From: Paraburkholderia sp. Ac-20340
GTDB lineage: Bacteria > Pseudomonadota > Gammaproteobacteria > Burkholderiales > Burkholderiaceae
Assembly (NCBI RefSeq): GCF_017104965.1
Contig: NZ_JAAGPR010000055.1
Location: forward strand, 1-37,610
Reading direction: 5' to 3'
Length of the DNA: 37,610 nucleotides
Shown piece by piece: positions 17,469-26,897 of the stretch. Every line of letters begins with the position of its first letter. Within the stretch, counting starts at the first letter, position 1. Under the pieces are notes generated by a model. It had not been told where the DNA came from. It ran no database searches and saw only the letters and a list, made by a program, of their open reading frames with translations. Position numbers and translations under genes: made by a program.

Positions 17469-18128
17469 TTACGCTGCGCGGCGGTTTTGCGTCGCGTCGA
17501 TCAGCGCCACGCCGGCAAGCTTCTGCAGCGCGTCAAAGTCGATATCCGAATAGATTTCGCGCACTTCGAGGCCATCCGGCGTCACGTCGAACGCGGCGAG
17601 GTCGGTGTAGATGCGGCCCACGCAGCCCACGCCCGTGACCGGGTACGAGCATTCGTTCACGAGCTTGCTTTCGCCCTGCTTCGTGAGCAGTTCCATCATC
17701 ACGAACACCTGCTTGGCGCCCAGTGCGAGGTCCATTGCGCCGCCCACGGCGGGGATCGCATCGGGTGCGCCGGTGTGCCAGTTCGCGAGGTCGCCCTTCA
17801 CGGACACCTGGAACGCGCCGAGCACGCAGTAGTCGAGGTGGCCGCCGCGCATCATCGCGAACGAATCCGCGTGATGGAAGAACGCGCCGCCGGTGAGCAG
17901 CGTGACGTGCTGCTTGCCTGCGTTGATCAGTTCGTCGTCTTCCGCGCCAGCCGCCGGTGCCGGGCCCATGCCGAGCAGACCGTTTTCGCTGTGCAGGAAG
18001 ATTTCCTTGCTCGGATCGAGGTGGTTGGCCACCAGCGTCGGCACGCCGATACCGAGATTCACATAAGCGCCCTCAGGAATGTCCTGAGCCACGCGTTGAG
18101 CCATTTCGTCGCGATTCAACCGTTTCAT
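17469..18128 (-). CDS. pcaJ: 3-oxoadipate CoA-transferase subunit B
   Basis: 219 aa beta subunit. With PcaI it moves CoA from succinyl-CoA to beta-ketoadipate. The catalytic glutamate lies in LHSENGLLGMGPAP; GIGVPTLVANHL and GGAMDLALGAKQVFVMMEL are the other family blocks. It lies 17 bp after pcaI and is plainly cotranscribed with it. Confidence 0.95.
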   Translation of the reverse strand: MKRLNRDEMAQRVAQDIPEGAYVNLGIGVPTLVANHLDPSKEIFLHSENGLLGMGPAPAAGAEDDELINAGKQHVTLLTGGAFFHHADSFAMMRGGHLDYCVLGAFQVSVKGDLANWHTGAPDAIPAVGGAMDLALGAKQVFVMMELLTKQGESKLVNECSYPVTGVGCVGRIYTDLAAFDVTPDGLEVREIYSDIDFDALQKLAGVALIDATQNRRAA

Positions 18129-18145
18129 TGCTTAACTCCGTAGCT

Positions 18146-18847
18146 TCAGGCGGCCTGACCGGCTTGCTGCGCTTGATGCGCCGCCTGCGGCACTTCAACG
18201 ACGCGTTGCACGAAAATGCCCGGCGTCACGATGTTTTCGGGGTCCAGAGCGCCGAGTTCGACGACTTCCGAGACCTGCGCGATCGCAACCTTCGCTGCGC
18301 TCGCCATGATCGGGCCGAAGTTGCGCGCCGTTTTACGATAGACCAGATTGCCCCAGCGATCGCCCTTGTACGCCTTGATGAGCGCGAAGTCGGCGTGCAG
18401 CGGCGCTTCGAGCACGTAATGGCGGCCGTCGATCAGGCGCGTTTCCTTGCCTTCGGCCAGCTTCGTGCCGTAGCCCGTGGGCGTGAAGAAACCGCCGATG
18501 CCTGCGCCCGCCGCGCGGATGCGCTCGGCCAGGTTGCCCTGCGGCACGAGTTCGAGCTCGACTTCGCCGGCGCGATACAGGCCGTCGAACACGTACGAGT
18601 CGGTCTGGCGCGGGAACGAGCAGATGATCTTGCGTACCCGTTTGGCCTTGAGCAGCGCGGCCAGACCCGTGTCACCGTTACCGGCGTTGTTGTTCACGAT
18701 CGTCAGCTCGCGCGAGCCTTGCGCGATCAGCGCGTCGATCAGTTCCGCCGGCATCCCGGCCGTGCCGAAGCCGCCGATCATGACCGTGGCGCCGTCCTGA
18801 ATGTCGGCGACGGCGGCTTGAAGCGAATCAAAAATCTTGTTGATCAT
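18146..18847 (-). CDS. pcaI: 3-oxoadipate CoA-transferase subunit A
   Basis: 233 aa alpha subunit. CoA-binding loop VMIGGFGTAGMPAELIDAL and GFFTPTGYGTKLAEGKE are typical. The start at 18847 (MINKIFDS) is preferred over the longer open frame. First gene of the pca block; the operator-like dyad and the edge of the transposon lie immediately upstream. Confidence 0.95.
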   Translation of the reverse strand: MINKIFDSLQAAVADIQDGATVMIGGFGTAGMPAELIDALIAQGSRELTIVNNNAGNGDTGLAALLKAKRVRKIICSFPRQTDSYVFDGLYRAGEVELELVPQGNLAERIRAAGAGIGGFFTPTGYGTKLAEGKETRLIDGRHYVLEAPLHADFALIKAYKGDRWGNLVYRKTARNFGPIMASAAKVAIAQVSEVVELGALDPENIVTPGIFVQRVVEVPQAAHQAQQAGQAA

Positions 18848-18904
18848 GCCTGTTCCTGAAAGCGATGCGCATCGCGGAAAGTCCACGCCACCCGATCGCG
18901 AAAA

Positions 18905-18938
18905 GTTCTATATACGAACACTGATTCGTTTAGCGAAC
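18905..18938 (-). promoter_or_regulatory. PcaR/IclR-type operator and promoter of pcaIJ
   Basis: GTTCTATATACGAAC (18905-18919) is a GTTC-N7-GAAC dyad that agrees at 11 of 15 positions with the PcaR site I recall from Pseudomonas putida (GTTCGATAATCGCAC). A second dyad TTCG-N5-CGAA follows at 18925-18937. The TATATA inside the first could serve as a -10 for the minus strand. An IclR-family activator responsive to beta-ketoadipate is the likely partner; its gene is not in the window. Confidence 0.55.
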
Positions 18939-19566
18939 GTCCAGCGCATTATCGGAGTGTGAATGCGCGCTTGTCAAGGCGGGGTGAACCCGAGGCCGTT
19001 ATCGCCGGAAGCGCGCTTTATCAGACGAAACGCCAATTATCGGGAGACATCAAAGTTTGCAGCAAACCTGCGCTGGAAGGCTTACAAGACCGTGTGTAGC
19101 CGGCCGGCTTTCTGGAATCAAAGTCTGCAGCCATTCGTTCGTGACGCATCCAGTGGCGCCATTCATGGACATAAAGTCTGCAGCATCCCATCAGCTAAAG
19201 CGGAGACACCTCTTAGAAAAATGGGGTGCCATAAAAAAATGCTGCGCCGCGTCAATTCCGTGGCCGTTTGCACGGAGGCGCACTTGAGGCTGCTCGAATA
19301 CACGACAGCGCAACTCGCTCCACCTGGGACCTCAGCCGTCCGGGGTCGTAAAGGTGCAGGAAGCTGTAGAGCGCTAGTGAGCTGCCCCTGCGCTTGTTGG
19401 GCGAGCCGCTGGAAGCAGGTCAACCGACCATCACTATCGCCGCGCCCCACAGCAAGGCATTGGCACATATAAAAGGGGCCGTTCGAAACGCCATAATCCC
19501 ATGCCGTGCAGTTGGCCCGCAGCCAACACCGACACAGCGGAGCAGCGTTGCGCACACACCCCGAGA
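18939..19566. other. Gene-free junction between pca region and Tn7-like element
   Basis: 628 bp with no supportable gene. The chromosome passes into the island here; GC falls across the segment. It holds three TnsB-site-like repeats (annotated separately). Beyond 19190, up to the tnsD stop, I see nothing I can name. The exact element end, expected as a TGT-type terminus, could not be fixed; the candidate range is about 18945-19050. Confidence 0.6.
19048..19187 (+). repeat. Three spaced AAAGTYTGCAGC repeats, probable TnsB sites of the left end
   Basis: Direct copies: AAAGTTTGCAGCA at 19052, AAAGTCTGCAGCC at 19120 and AAAGTCTGCAGCA at 19173, each preceded by a similar GACATC/GGAATC/GGACAT stretch. 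The spacings are 68 and 53 bp. In Tn7 the left end carries three separated TnsB sites over about 150 bp, so the number, orientation and spacing fit a transposon end. I found no matching inverted set elsewhere in the window. Confidence 0.65.
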
Positions 19567-21441
19567 CTACTCTTCAGCAACCGCCTCTATCTCTCTCGAT
19601 AGCAAACGACAAATCCTTACCCTTTGCTCTTCACTGAAGCTGGTCCGATATAAACCGGTCAGCGTGCGAACTTCCTCAAAATTCCTCAAAGGTTGCCGTT
19701 TCGACAAAGCAGTCATCCACACAATCACCCTCTCGCTATAAGCCGCACGTGATTCGGACAGTTCTGCTAGGAGCCCCGAGAATGGCGAATCACGAGCCGC
19801 CGATTCCCGTAGCCCCGCTTTTCGGGCAATCGCGGCTCGGCTAACGTGAACCGGTGGCTCGACCCGCTTGAGCAAATCACTCGCGGCGCAAATCTTCAGC
19901 TGCGTCTGCCGAAACAGCTCGCTCCTGGCGTTGCTCCTAACGTTTGTCCTCCGATGGCCGTCCTTGACACCACGACGCAACGACCCATTCTGCCGGTTAA
20001 ACTCTAGTAACCACTCCCTATCGAAGCGCTCCAGCTTCGAACGCGTCGCTCGGCCCATCCGAGTCGCTGATACGATTCGATTTCTTGATGGAGCGCTCTC
20101 GACAAACTCACGCCACTCCGCACGAAGCCTCCGTAGGTCCGTTGCGGATACCGTGACGCTATCGACCTCTTGTCGCTTCCACTCCAATGCCGTTTTCGGC
20201 GACAGACCCAATTCACGTGCCGCCCCGTTGATACTTGTACCCCTCGCCATCATTGTCTGAAAATGCTGCTGATATTTCAGCCCATACCGAACAGCCTTCA
20301 TCCGGGGTGACGTCACGTCCAAGCTCTCCTTCACAAAATAAGTCACCCCACATGAGCAAACAACTTTCCAGCGACCTGACTTTTTGGATTTTCCGAAAAT
20401 TTTGAAACTATCGCTGTCTCTGTGCAGAGCGGCGGAGCAGACCAATTGTCCTAGTTGGCCTACGTCATCATCCCCTCGGCACACAGGCGTTACAACGGCA
20501 CAGTTTTCCTTACGAACCCCTATCGCGGGAACAAATGAGCCTAGAGACTTCAAGCGGTGTTCAAAAAACGATTCCGCCGCGAGAAACATGAACGGATGCG
20601 GAAACTCACTTCCTCCCACACGACCCGTTGCACTGGTCGCCCACGAATAAATCTTCTGCTCACTCATGCTGGTTAGCTGACAATATTCAGCGCCGAAGTA
20701 CGCCAACCATTCACGAACCAATGGTCCGTAAGAAATTTTCGTTTCAGTGGTGGCAAATCCCGCATCGCGTAAAAGCTCCTGATAGGCGCGCTGCGACTTT
20801 GACGGTCGATTTAGCGCTCTCTGGTCGACGCTCCTTAAAGCTACATCGGCTACGACGGCTCTCTCCGCTGGAGTCGATTGCCGTAAAACGAATTCATCGG
20901 TTGCCTGAAAAACATCCGCAACTGGGGAATCCATTTTCATCTCCGAAATTGATTTATTTGCGAATTTAAGTACCGTCAAATGTTCAGTACAAAAATAAAC
21001 ACCCGGCAACTGATGGTCCATCTTCCAGAATGGTTGCCTCCGTGCGTCTCTCCACTCAGCCAAGCATTGTTCGCAATATCTGAGTCTTGGAACAAGCTCA
21101 CCTCTTAACCCACAAATATTCAACCTTATGCTTGTGGACGTCGGAGGTCCGAGCATCTTCTCTAGCAGCGCCCCACGAATTTTTGACGACGCCATCATGG
21201 TCGCGTACCTGAACTCCGTGTGATTGTCGATTATCTCTTGTGCTTTCAGATTCCAGTAATCACGCGTCTGCTCCGCGAGATAAGATACGGAGCATGGCAG
21301 GCGTGTTCCAGGCTTACACGGGTACCCGAAAAGTCGTTTTCTGAGGATACGGGTGGAGCTTAAGTTCATATATTCAGCATAGCGACCAAAATTACTTCCA
21401 ATGCCTTCTCCGTCGCATAGAGGAAATAGTGCGATTGCCAT
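19567..21441 (-). CDS. tnsD: TnsD-like target selector (TniQ family, long form)
   Basis: 624 aa. The N-terminal TniQ domain has a zinc site CEQC...CTEH (Cys123, Cys126, Cys151, His154). A second cysteine cluster appears in WKVVCSCGVTYF, followed by a helix-turn-helix-like GTSINGAARELGLSPKTALEW; the basic C-terminal 200 residues look DNA-binding. TnsD proteins read a specific attachment site and recruit TnsC. The start at 21441 has GGAGAGG before it. It is the last gene of the tns set and lies nearest the left end. The chromosomal target it reads is unknown. Its length and extended C-terminus separate it from the shorter TniQ upstream. Confidence 0.9.
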   Translation of the reverse strand: MAIALFPLCDGEGIGSNFGRYAEYMNLSSTRILRKRLFGYPCKPGTRLPCSVSYLAEQTRDYWNLKAQEIIDNHTEFRYATMMASSKIRGALLEKMLGPPTSTSIRLNICGLRGELVPRLRYCEQCLAEWRDARRQPFWKMDHQLPGVYFCTEHLTVLKFANKSISEMKMDSPVADVFQATDEFVLRQSTPAERAVVADVALRSVDQRALNRPSKSQRAYQELLRDAGFATTETKISYGPLVREWLAYFGAEYCQLTSMSEQKIYSWATSATGRVGGSEFPHPFMFLAAESFFEHRLKSLGSFVPAIGVRKENCAVVTPVCRGDDDVGQLGQLVCSAALHRDSDSFKIFGKSKKSGRWKVVCSCGVTYFVKESLDVTSPRMKAVRYGLKYQQHFQTMMARGTSINGAARELGLSPKTALEWKRQEVDSVTVSATDLRRLRAEWREFVESAPSRNRIVSATRMGRATRSKLERFDREWLLEFNRQNGSLRRGVKDGHRRTNVRSNARSELFRQTQLKICAASDLLKRVEPPVHVSRAAIARKAGLRESAARDSPFSGLLAELSESRAAYSERVIVWMTALSKRQPLRNFEEVRTLTGLYRTSFSEEQRVRICRLLSREIEAVAEE

Positions 21442-21497
21442 CGTCCTCTCCAGTTAAATTGACAATCGAGTCTCTATCTTTCAAAAACACACCCGCG

Positions 21498-22814
21498 TCA
21501 CTGACTCGATTTACGCGTCTTGTACATGTAAAGACGCCTCCTAAACTGTTCTCCCGATTCCACAATTGCCGCCAAAAACTCCCGACACTGAGGAAGTTTC
21601 TTGAGTTGCCTATGAAAGCCAGGGGAAACCTTCGATAGCACCAGAATCCGGTGGACACTGACCCTTCTCGGCGGTATCTCAAGGCGCACGTTATTTGCAG
21701 CATGCTTTAAGAACTCTAGATAGACTTCGTCGCGATGACTCCAGTCGATACTTGGTCTAGTGCGGAGGCTAGTGCCCAAATCCATCGTGACCTCTCGCAT
21801 GCTGACACCGTCCCGAGCAGCCTCAGGTGAATTTCTCAAGTGACCACTATGGCTCACCCGAACGCCCTGAGAAAGGACGTTCCCGCCACCGAAGCGCGAT
21901 ACCGAAATGGAGTTCCACGACAAAAACTGCTGCAGAAGAATGTGCGAAATGGTCGGCGCAATGGTTGGCCCTTGACATAGCAGCGGGATAATCCAGTCTC
22001 GAGCCTCACGCCCCGGCGTATGCAAGCCAAGCCACGACAAATACGGTCGTCCAAAGTAAGAAACCATGGCGCTGGACAACTCGTCGAGTCGGCAATTCCC
22101 GTTGCCATGCATGAGGCCAATCTCATCGAGACGCGCCTTGTAGTGCTTCGACAGGTCGAAATAGGCCGATGGCTCAGCATGAATCAGTGTTTGTGCTGAG
22201 CGCTTCGCAACCTCGCTCAGCACCTGTATCCCAATACCATTGGGATTTTCGCCCTGAAGGTCGTCACCGTCTGCGAATACATCGAGGTACTCTTTTGCAC
22301 CGCCGATATGTAGCGTCGATGCTCGAAGTCCTGAACAGGTTAGATAATTTCCGTGTTTTGGACATACAGCGACCCCGGGTAGCTGCTGAGTTCTGCGGAA
22401 GTAAGGGCGCCGACCCTCCACTCGGTCTTCAGCGATACATTGGCGGCAATAGCGCAGGAAGGTTTTATCGGAATACAGTCCAAAGCCCAACTCAGCGCGA
22501 TTGAAGTTCTTTGTGCGCGCACCTGTCATACTGGTGAGCACATCTTCCGCCACCGAGCAGGGACTGCTAGCAACGTGATACGGCATACAGGTCAATTGGC
22601 GCGCGATTTCTTCTGCCGTCAGGTTCCAGTAGTCACGCGTCTCTTCGCTAAGCCGCTTGAGGCCACGTGGCATTGAGACCAGCGAAGACGTCTGGCACCC
22701 TAGAATTGACCGCAAGAATGCACGCCGGTCCGCAACTTGTTCCTCGGCTACATACTCGATGATGAGCGTGGAAAGAACCTCATCATCGAATGGGAGTCGC
22801 AACGCAAGTGCCAT
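21498..22814 (-). CDS. tniQ: TniQ-family protein, short form
   Basis: 438 aa. It shares the TniQ outline with its neighbour, including RLSEETRDYWNLTAEEIA and a zinc site at identical positions (Cys123, Cys126, Cys151, His154), so the two probably arose by duplication. It lacks the long helix-turn-helix tail of the TnsD-like protein. Start at 22814 after AGGAGG. In Tn7 relatives with two TniQ proteins one serves a fixed site and the other a second pathway (in CAST elements an RNA-guided one). No cas genes or CRISPR array are seen here, so its route is unknown. The downstream gap to tnsD is 56 bp. Confidence 0.9.
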   Translation of the reverse strand: MALALRLPFDDEVLSTLIIEYVAEEQVADRRAFLRSILGCQTSSLVSMPRGLKRLSEETRDYWNLTAEEIARQLTCMPYHVASSPCSVAEDVLTSMTGARTKNFNRAELGFGLYSDKTFLRYCRQCIAEDRVEGRRPYFRRTQQLPGVAVCPKHGNYLTCSGLRASTLHIGGAKEYLDVFADGDDLQGENPNGIGIQVLSEVAKRSAQTLIHAEPSAYFDLSKHYKARLDEIGLMHGNGNCRLDELSSAMVSYFGRPYLSWLGLHTPGREARDWIIPLLCQGPTIAPTISHILLQQFLSWNSISVSRFGGGNVLSQGVRVSHSGHLRNSPEAARDGVSMREVTMDLGTSLRTRPSIDWSHRDEVYLEFLKHAANNVRLEIPPRRVSVHRILVLSKVSPGFHRQLKKLPQCREFLAAIVESGEQFRRRLYMYKTRKSSQ

Positions 22815-22881
22815 CTCCGCCTCCTATGCTTTCGCCAAAGTGGCGGTGGCAGCGCAACCGCTAGCCACCGCCCCTGTTGCT

Positions 22882-24345
22882 TTAGACGATTTCCTCCTGC
22901 TTGACCTGCGTGCCCTTGTTCAGCGACTCGGATGGAGCTTTACCCTGATAGAACTGCCGGGCTGCTTCGTTGCTCAGCTGTTGACTGGTCGCAGCCGGAT
23001 ATTCGCGCTGCACCTGACTGATGAGCGCCGACGCAATATCCTGCGGTACGCCCAGAAGCATCAGCCTCGAGACCGCGCTGATTGCAGACTCGTTCTTATC
23101 ATGCTCCATCGCTGCCTCGTGGTAGCCGTAGCGCTTTGCTTGTTCCTCAATAGATTCAACGATATCGTCGAGCGTATCCCCCAAGATGTCGTCGTACTTG
23201 AACATGCGAACTTTGCTTCGGGAGCGGATAGCTGCCAGAATCGGCCTAAGCGATGCCATCTTCTCATCGAAAACGTCCTTGAAAATCGTACGCGAGAGCC
23301 TTTCCACACCGTTCGTAATAGCGGCGTACTGGGAGAGTTGAAACAACGGTATGGCTATTCCAGGCAATCCAAGGGTCAGTGTGTGAAGATAGTTGCGGTC
23401 AGCTGACGTTAGCGGTTGAGCGTCAGACAACCACTGGTACTTTTGCAACTGATTGCAGAACCTCCCCCAGTCCGTCTTGTCGGATAGGCCGTTCCATGTG
23501 ATGACACCATGACTACTGATACGTCGTGCGGAGCGCAGCGTCTTACGGAAGAGGCCCGCAGCCTTCGGGGTACCGCTTACCATCACCGGCACCTGAACAA
23601 CGTTTGTGAGATTCACGAAGAAGTCGAATAGCGGGTCGCTCTTTGTCACGGCATGCAGCGCATTCTGCATTTCATCGAGGACGATGAGACCCAAGTGATG
23701 TCGCCTCGCGACACGATGCAGCTTGTTTGCATGGTCCGCTAAGGTAGCGCGGCTGCCAACCTCTTTGACATACTTGGTTCCGAGTACGTCATCGACGGTT
23801 TCCAAGATAACCTTGAGCGTGTCTTTCAAGCTCGCACCTCTTGGCACATCAACCTTAAGCCATACAAGCTGATTGAACCCAAACTTGGTATGGTGAATGA
23901 CTTTTGGAAAGAGCCTTAAAGCAGATTCGAGGGTCGTCGATTTGCCTGCTCCCGACAGGCCAAAAACCCCTGAACAGTAAGCGTGCGTTCTACGATGCGG
24001 ATAAATCGGCACAAGCTTGCCGTCATGTGACATTTTGTACCTGTCGCGAATTTCGTTCGTCCAATCATCATTCAAGTTGTGGTCAACGTAGTGCTGCCTG
24101 ATTATGAGCTGCGCACTGTTCGCAACGTCCAGTTGCGCTGGCAAAGGGACGACGAGTCGAGAGAGACGTCCGATTGCGTGCAGCCGGTACTCTGGAGATT
24201 TCAGGCATTCAGAATCCGAGAATGCAATCGGAGCGCTGAGCGCGTTCATGAGGGACTGAGAATCCCATAGCGGCCCAAGGGCGGAAATGAGGGGATTGCT
24301 AGCGTATTCTGGCGGCAAATCACCCTCGTAATACTGCGCCTCCAC
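22882..24345 (-). CDS. tnsC: TnsC-like AAA+ transposition regulator
   Basis: 487 aa ATPase that links the target selector to the transposase. Walker A is GLSGAGKST (129-137), Walker B LGLIVLDEMQNAL (DE at 224-225), then VMVSGTPKAAGLF as sensor region. The GTG at 24345 is used because a stop codon lies two codons upstream and the N-terminal motif YYEGDLPPEYASNPLISAL is the conserved beginning of TnsC-type proteins. A 92-bp gap to tnsB includes an A/T-rich stretch. Confidence 0.92.
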   Translation of the reverse strand: MEAQYYEGDLPPEYASNPLISALGPLWDSQSLMNALSAPIAFSDSECLKSPEYRLHAIGRLSRLVVPLPAQLDVANSAQLIIRQHYVDHNLNDDWTNEIRDRYKMSHDGKLVPIYPHRRTHAYCSGVFGLSGAGKSTTLESALRLFPKVIHHTKFGFNQLVWLKVDVPRGASLKDTLKVILETVDDVLGTKYVKEVGSRATLADHANKLHRVARRHHLGLIVLDEMQNALHAVTKSDPLFDFFVNLTNVVQVPVMVSGTPKAAGLFRKTLRSARRISSHGVITWNGLSDKTDWGRFCNQLQKYQWLSDAQPLTSADRNYLHTLTLGLPGIAIPLFQLSQYAAITNGVERLSRTIFKDVFDEKMASLRPILAAIRSRSKVRMFKYDDILGDTLDDIVESIEEQAKRYGYHEAAMEHDKNESAISAVSRLMLLGVPQDIASALISQVQREYPAATSQQLSNEAARQFYQGKAPSESLNKGTQVKQEEIV

Positions 24346-24437
24346 CGCTTAGATGCATTGACTGACCGGCTCAGACTAGCGCGACGCTTAGTGCGCTTAG
24401 TCACGTAGAGTTTCAATTTTCGCCGTCATCACAGCTC

Positions 24438-26858
24438 CTATTCGTCGAGAAATTCGAGCAACTTCCGGGCGCGCTCTTCGCGCAGGTCTCTGCTGGTCAG
24501 ATTCGCTTTACCCTCCTCGGCCTCACGGCCTGTAGTGACAGACTCCTCGCAAATATCCCCTTCTTCGTCATACTTAATGGGCTGCTCCTCAGAAGACTCG
24601 GTCAACACAAATCCCGAAAATTTCTTCATCAATTTCTTTAGCCCCCCACCCTTCGTCTTGCGAGTCTTCTTGGCGACAGGTTCATCCGGACCGCGCTCGA
24701 TTGCCCGCTCCGTCTCGCGCGAATCATCCATGCCGCTGATGTCGGGTCGCTTTATGCCCTCAGCTTCCAGTGCTGCTGCTGTCTTCGTAACGGCGTCCCT
24801 GCCAATCTTCGAGATGTTGTGACTGGTCTTCGCGCGGTCGGCCTCGCCATCTTCATCCGCCATCCCGCAGTTAGTCGCATCGAGGTCCTTGTAGAGCAGA
24901 TACTCCTGATACGAGACCCCGGCGAATTTTTCGGACTCACGATTCGAGAGCGGACACCGAATCGGCTCCCCCAACCCGAGCAGTTCAATGGAGCCAACGT
25001 CTGTCGAATCAAACTGGATATCAACAGAGGTTTCAGCAGTCTTGGCTCGCGCCATCGACTGGCGCTCTACTAGCGAGAGCGTGGGACAGCTGTATCGCAT
25101 GGCGTTGTGCACGATGCCTTCTTTGTCGATGGGAACCGTCAGCCGTGGCATCATCTTTGCCCGAAATTCAGCGACATCGACATGTCGCCCGCAGCCATTG
25201 ACCTCAGTCCCGTACCGCCACAGATTCAATGGCGTCGGCGCCAGCTCGCGGTCCACCATCTCCGGTGGAGTCGGGTAACCTCGAATCACACGCTTGTTGG
25301 CACTGAGAATCGCGTAGGTGATAACTCGGCGCATCTCCTTTATGTCGAGTGCTGCGTGATATGCCGGATGCTCGACGCCGCGCTCGAACGATGATTTCTC
25401 GACGATTCCCGGCAGGAGCGAGTTCCAGATTCGTGGCAGCATGCCGAATCTGCGCTCCATTACGCTTCTGAGGTCAGGGCGATACGCCGGCGCATTCGAC
25501 ACTTCAACGTGATAGAAATTGATTAGCGGGTGCGCCTTATGCACACTGCTCACCTCACCCTGGTCGGCATATAGCACCTCACATAGGCGACTTGCAGGCC
25601 ACTGCTCCTCAGTGATGTCAATGCCCAGCGACTTGCAGAACGGAACCTTGGGGCTCACAGCATGCGCGAGCGCCATCATGGCGCCGTTCCAGCACGCCGG
25701 GTCGAACGTGAGATAAAAACCCACATAGAGACCGGAATAGTCATCGACCACCAAATACAAAACGGCTCTTCCGATTACCCGCGTCCGCAGTACCTGACCG
25801 ACCAGATAAATGTCGATGACGGTGGCATCAATGTGAAAACGCTCGCCGGGTCCTCGGGACGTGCGAAGTCGCCCCGTAAGCGGTCGCTCATGCAGCATGT
25901 ACTGCCTGAGGCCAACTTTGTGTATGCGGCGCTCTTCGTATGTAGACTCCTGCTGAACGTGGTATTGCAGTTGCCGCCTCGTCAGCACAATCGTGCGGTC
26001 GAGCGTAAGGTCGACAAGCTCGCCGCTTTCGTTGTATACAGCGCGGTCAGTCAGGAACGTTTTTCGGAGCCAGTCCAGCGCGACATCCAGCGACTTCTGC
26101 GACCGCTTCCCCTTGCTGTAAGCAAAGCTGAGGTAATAATCGGCCGCCAGCGAAAGCAGGCGCCGTATTTCTTGATTCTTAGCCGAGGCACTCAGTTTCC
26201 TCCGCGACGCGCACTTGCCCGGTCGACGCTTCCAATTCCTCACCTTCCCTCTGCCGCCACAGCGGTCGTAATCGTCCGACGCAGCCGCCGGTGTCATCCC
26301 TTGCTGACAGTAGCGTCTAAAAGTACGATACACGGAGGCCTCAGATATCCCTGAGATTTGGCTGTACCGCTTGATGCGTTTGTGCCTCGTTTCTCTATGA
26401 AGTAGTTCTTCGAACTCGTCTCCGATGTTTAAAGCTTGAGGTGGTTTGCCGTCGGCCCCACGTGGTAAGTCGAAGGTGAGCAGGCCTTCGATGGTTTTCC
26501 AGCCCTTTGACTGCTTCGGGTCGAGTACACAGTTCTTATACTTTTCCGACCGCCTAGAGAGCACATACGGCAGTGACTCGCGGCGCGCGGTCACGTTATT
26601 TGGAAGTTTCTCGAGCTTTTTCAGCGCAAGTTCCGGCTCGCAGTTGTCGGACAGACGCAGTAGCAGCTCATCCGTTTTGAGCTTGAACGGCTGGGCTCGA
26701 CGGTGCGCAGCCGATGCTGCCTTATGTTCGATGTCGATGAGATGCGTCCAGCGGTGACCTCTCCCTGTTTTCAATACAATGTAGATTCGCTCGCCGTTGC
26801 GTTCTGCGAGCACGTCGCACACTGAAACTTCGGTTGGACAGGTTGATTTCACGAGCAT
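24438..26858 (-). CDS. tnsB: TnsB-like DDE transposase
   Basis: 806 aa recombinase of the Mu/TnsB/TniA class, which binds the element ends and joins 3' ends to the target. Catalytic residues: Asp344 in FHIDATVIDIYL, Asp432 in VLYADQGE, Glu468 in RPDLRSVMERRFG. An HTH segment (ISEASVYRTFRRYCQQGMTP) precedes the catalytic core. The last 200 residues, acidic and rich in E/D/K with a short basic KKTRKTKGGGLKKLMKK patch, should contact TnsC as in Tn7. Start at 26858 after CGGAGG. Its sites are probably the three repeats at the left end. Confidence 0.93.
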   Translation of the reverse strand: MLVKSTCPTEVSVCDVLAERNGERIYIVLKTGRGHRWTHLIDIEHKAASAAHRRAQPFKLKTDELLLRLSDNCEPELALKKLEKLPNNVTARRESLPYVLSRRSEKYKNCVLDPKQSKGWKTIEGLLTFDLPRGADGKPPQALNIGDEFEELLHRETRHKRIKRYSQISGISEASVYRTFRRYCQQGMTPAAASDDYDRCGGRGKVRNWKRRPGKCASRRKLSASAKNQEIRRLLSLAADYYLSFAYSKGKRSQKSLDVALDWLRKTFLTDRAVYNESGELVDLTLDRTIVLTRRQLQYHVQQESTYEERRIHKVGLRQYMLHERPLTGRLRTSRGPGERFHIDATVIDIYLVGQVLRTRVIGRAVLYLVVDDYSGLYVGFYLTFDPACWNGAMMALAHAVSPKVPFCKSLGIDITEEQWPASRLCEVLYADQGEVSSVHKAHPLINFYHVEVSNAPAYRPDLRSVMERRFGMLPRIWNSLLPGIVEKSSFERGVEHPAYHAALDIKEMRRVITYAILSANKRVIRGYPTPPEMVDRELAPTPLNLWRYGTEVNGCGRHVDVAEFRAKMMPRLTVPIDKEGIVHNAMRYSCPTLSLVERQSMARAKTAETSVDIQFDSTDVGSIELLGLGEPIRCPLSNRESEKFAGVSYQEYLLYKDLDATNCGMADEDGEADRAKTSHNISKIGRDAVTKTAAALEAEGIKRPDISGMDDSRETERAIERGPDEPVAKKTRKTKGGGLKKLMKKFSGFVLTESSEEQPIKYDEEGDICEESVTTGREAEEGKANLTSRDLREERARKLLEFLDE

Positions 26859-26897
26859 AGCAACCTCCGTGAAGCGGCTTGAGACACAAGTGTTGAT

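Noticed and set aside
18963..19472. 169-codon plus-strand frame across the island boundary
   Set aside because: It spans the chromosome/transposon junction and the TnsB-like repeats, has no ribosome site and no domain-like sequence.
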